In this document: positions 63,459 through 64,000 of the stretch, one piece after another
How positions within the stretch are numbered: position 1 is the first letter of the stretch
How the letters are laid out: each line of letters opens with the position of its first letter
DNA from: Bacillota bacterium
Lineage (GTDB): Bacteria; Bacillota; Clostridia; Acetivibrionales; JANLFN01
Direction of reading: 5' to 3'
NCBI GenBank assembly: GCA_023421675.1
Contig: JAEZTC010000006.1
Span: 1-64,000 of the forward strand
DNA length: 64,000 nucleotides
Notes under the pieces: model-generated
Seen by the model: only the letters and a program-made list of their open reading frames with translations
Databases searched by the model: none
Told to the model about the DNA's origin: nothing
Program-made: the position numbers and the translations under genes

Positions 63459-64000
63459 ATGAGAATGGTTAAGGTTGCAGCTTTACAGATGAGTTGCTCA
63501 GATGACATAGATGAAAACATTAAGAAGGCTGAAAAGCTTGTAAGACAGGCGGCTTCTCAGGGTGCGCAAATTATATTGATCCAGGAACTTTTTGAGACAT
63601 TATATTTCTGTCAGAAGGAAAAGCCTGAATATTACAACTTTGCATCAGAAGCAGAAAAAAACAAGGCAGTGTTGCATTTTCAAAAGGTTGCTGAGGAATT
63701 AGGAGTTGTACTTCCTATCAGCTTTTATGAAAAAAAGAATAATGCAAGGTATAATGCAATGGCATTGATTGATGCAGATGGTAAGGTTTTGGGTGTTTAC
63801 CGCAAAAGTCATATTCCTGATGGTCCCGGGTATGAGGAAAAATACTATTTCAATCCCGGGGATACCGGATTCAAGGTATGGGATACCAGGTATGCCAGAA
63901 TCGGTGTCGGTATATGTTGGGACCAGTGGTATCCAGAGACTGCAAGATGTATGGTACTTATGGGGGCTGAGATATTGTTCTATCCAACAGCTATTGGTTC
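63459..64000 (+). CDS. aguB: N-carbamoylputrescine amidase, 3' end outside window
   Basis: ATG 63459, 45 bases after aguA and preceded by AAGGAGG, opens a nitrilase-superfamily protein of which the first 180 codons are present. The catalytic triad is visible: Glu in ILIQELFETLYF (about 42), Lys in GVYRKSHIPDGPGY (about 115), Cys in VGICWDQWYPETAR (about 152). It hydrolyses N-carbamoylputrescine to putrescine, CO2 and NH3, so with aguA it completes agmatine-to-putrescine conversion. Confidence 0.93.
   Translation, partial: MRMVKVAALQMSCSDDIDENIKKAEKLVRQAASQGAQIILIQELFETLYFCQKEKPEYYNFASEAEKNKAVLHFQKVAEELGVVLPISFYEKKNNARYNAMALIDADGKVLGVYRKSHIPDGPGYEEKYYFNPGDTGFKVWDTRYARIGVGICWDQWYPETARCMVLMGAEILFYPTAIG

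Noticed and set aside
1..64000. tRNA, rRNA, prophage or insertion sequence genes
   Set aside because: I found no cloverleaf-like tRNA, no rRNA segment, and no transposase, integrase or phage structural genes on reading both strands by eye; a tRNAscan and ISfinder search would be decisive.

Overview
The window reads as a low-GC, Gram-positive, anaerobic Clostridia chromosome. Supporting signs are AT-rich intergenic DNA, strong GGAGG ribosome sites with frequent GTG/TTG starts, S-layer homology (SLH) surface proteins, an [FeFe]-hydrogenase-type protein, ferredoxin-linked flavoenzymes and lipoproteins. A Ruminiclostridium-like member of the cellulolytic clostridia is my best guess, but no rRNA or other phylogenetic marker is present and I saw no tRNA, CRISPR array, intact transposase or prophage. 

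Layout. (1) 1-2332: 3' part of an SLH surface protein. (2) 3034-11856: a PAS-LuxR regulator, then a sugar ABC importer (ATPase, permease, lipoprotein), an Old-Yellow-Enzyme-type flavoprotein with its own ferredoxin, a TIM-barrel sugar isomerase/epimerase-like protein and a Gfo/Idh/MocA dehydrogenase. This looks like one import-and-cleave module for a glycoside or cyclitol. (3) 12000-16570: an rlmD relic, a divergent acyl-CoA ligase / condensation-fold acyltransferase pair, decayed genes and a DUF2200 protein. (4) 16689-19435 (minus): PadR, two DUF1048 proteins and a DrrAB-type exporter. (5) 19763-26617: AraC regulator, toroid-fold protein, pseudogenes, then YciI, DUF5946, MerR-GyrI, BtrH-like and GyrI-like genes. 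(6) 26769-29673: Vat-type acetyltransferase preceded by a leader peptide and attenuator-like inverted repeat, a small HTH-like protein and an ABC-F ATPase; plausibly ribosome-targeting antibiotic defence. (7) 29958-35845: PadR and a 1578-residue cadherin-repeat SLH protein, then a second DUF2200 gene. (8) 36253-45273: TetR with a large palindromic operator over its promoter, RNHCP-RsgA-GNAT genes with a leader ORF, a duplicated SLH 3' fragment, acetate-type transporter, hydrolase/TetR pair, a second flavoenzyme and a flavodoxin-like protein. (9) 44701-56354: TetR, MacB/FtsX-type ABC system, LytS-like sensor kinase, response regulator, a receiver domain without its phospho-acceptor, and a third SLH protein. 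(10) 56760-64000: phosphatase, small protein, [FeFe] hydrogenase-like protein, L,D-transpeptidase, TfoX-N protein, lipoprotein, and agmatine deiminase plus N-carbamoylputrescine amidase (agmatine to putrescine). 

A recurring theme is accessory-gene turnover. Blocks from four sources (SLH 3' end, DUF2200, acetate transporter, a methyltransferase 3' part) recur in different pairings, and small relics of other genes lie between intact ones. Most accessory genes sit beside their own one-component regulator (PadR x2, TetR x3, AraC, MerR, LuxR).
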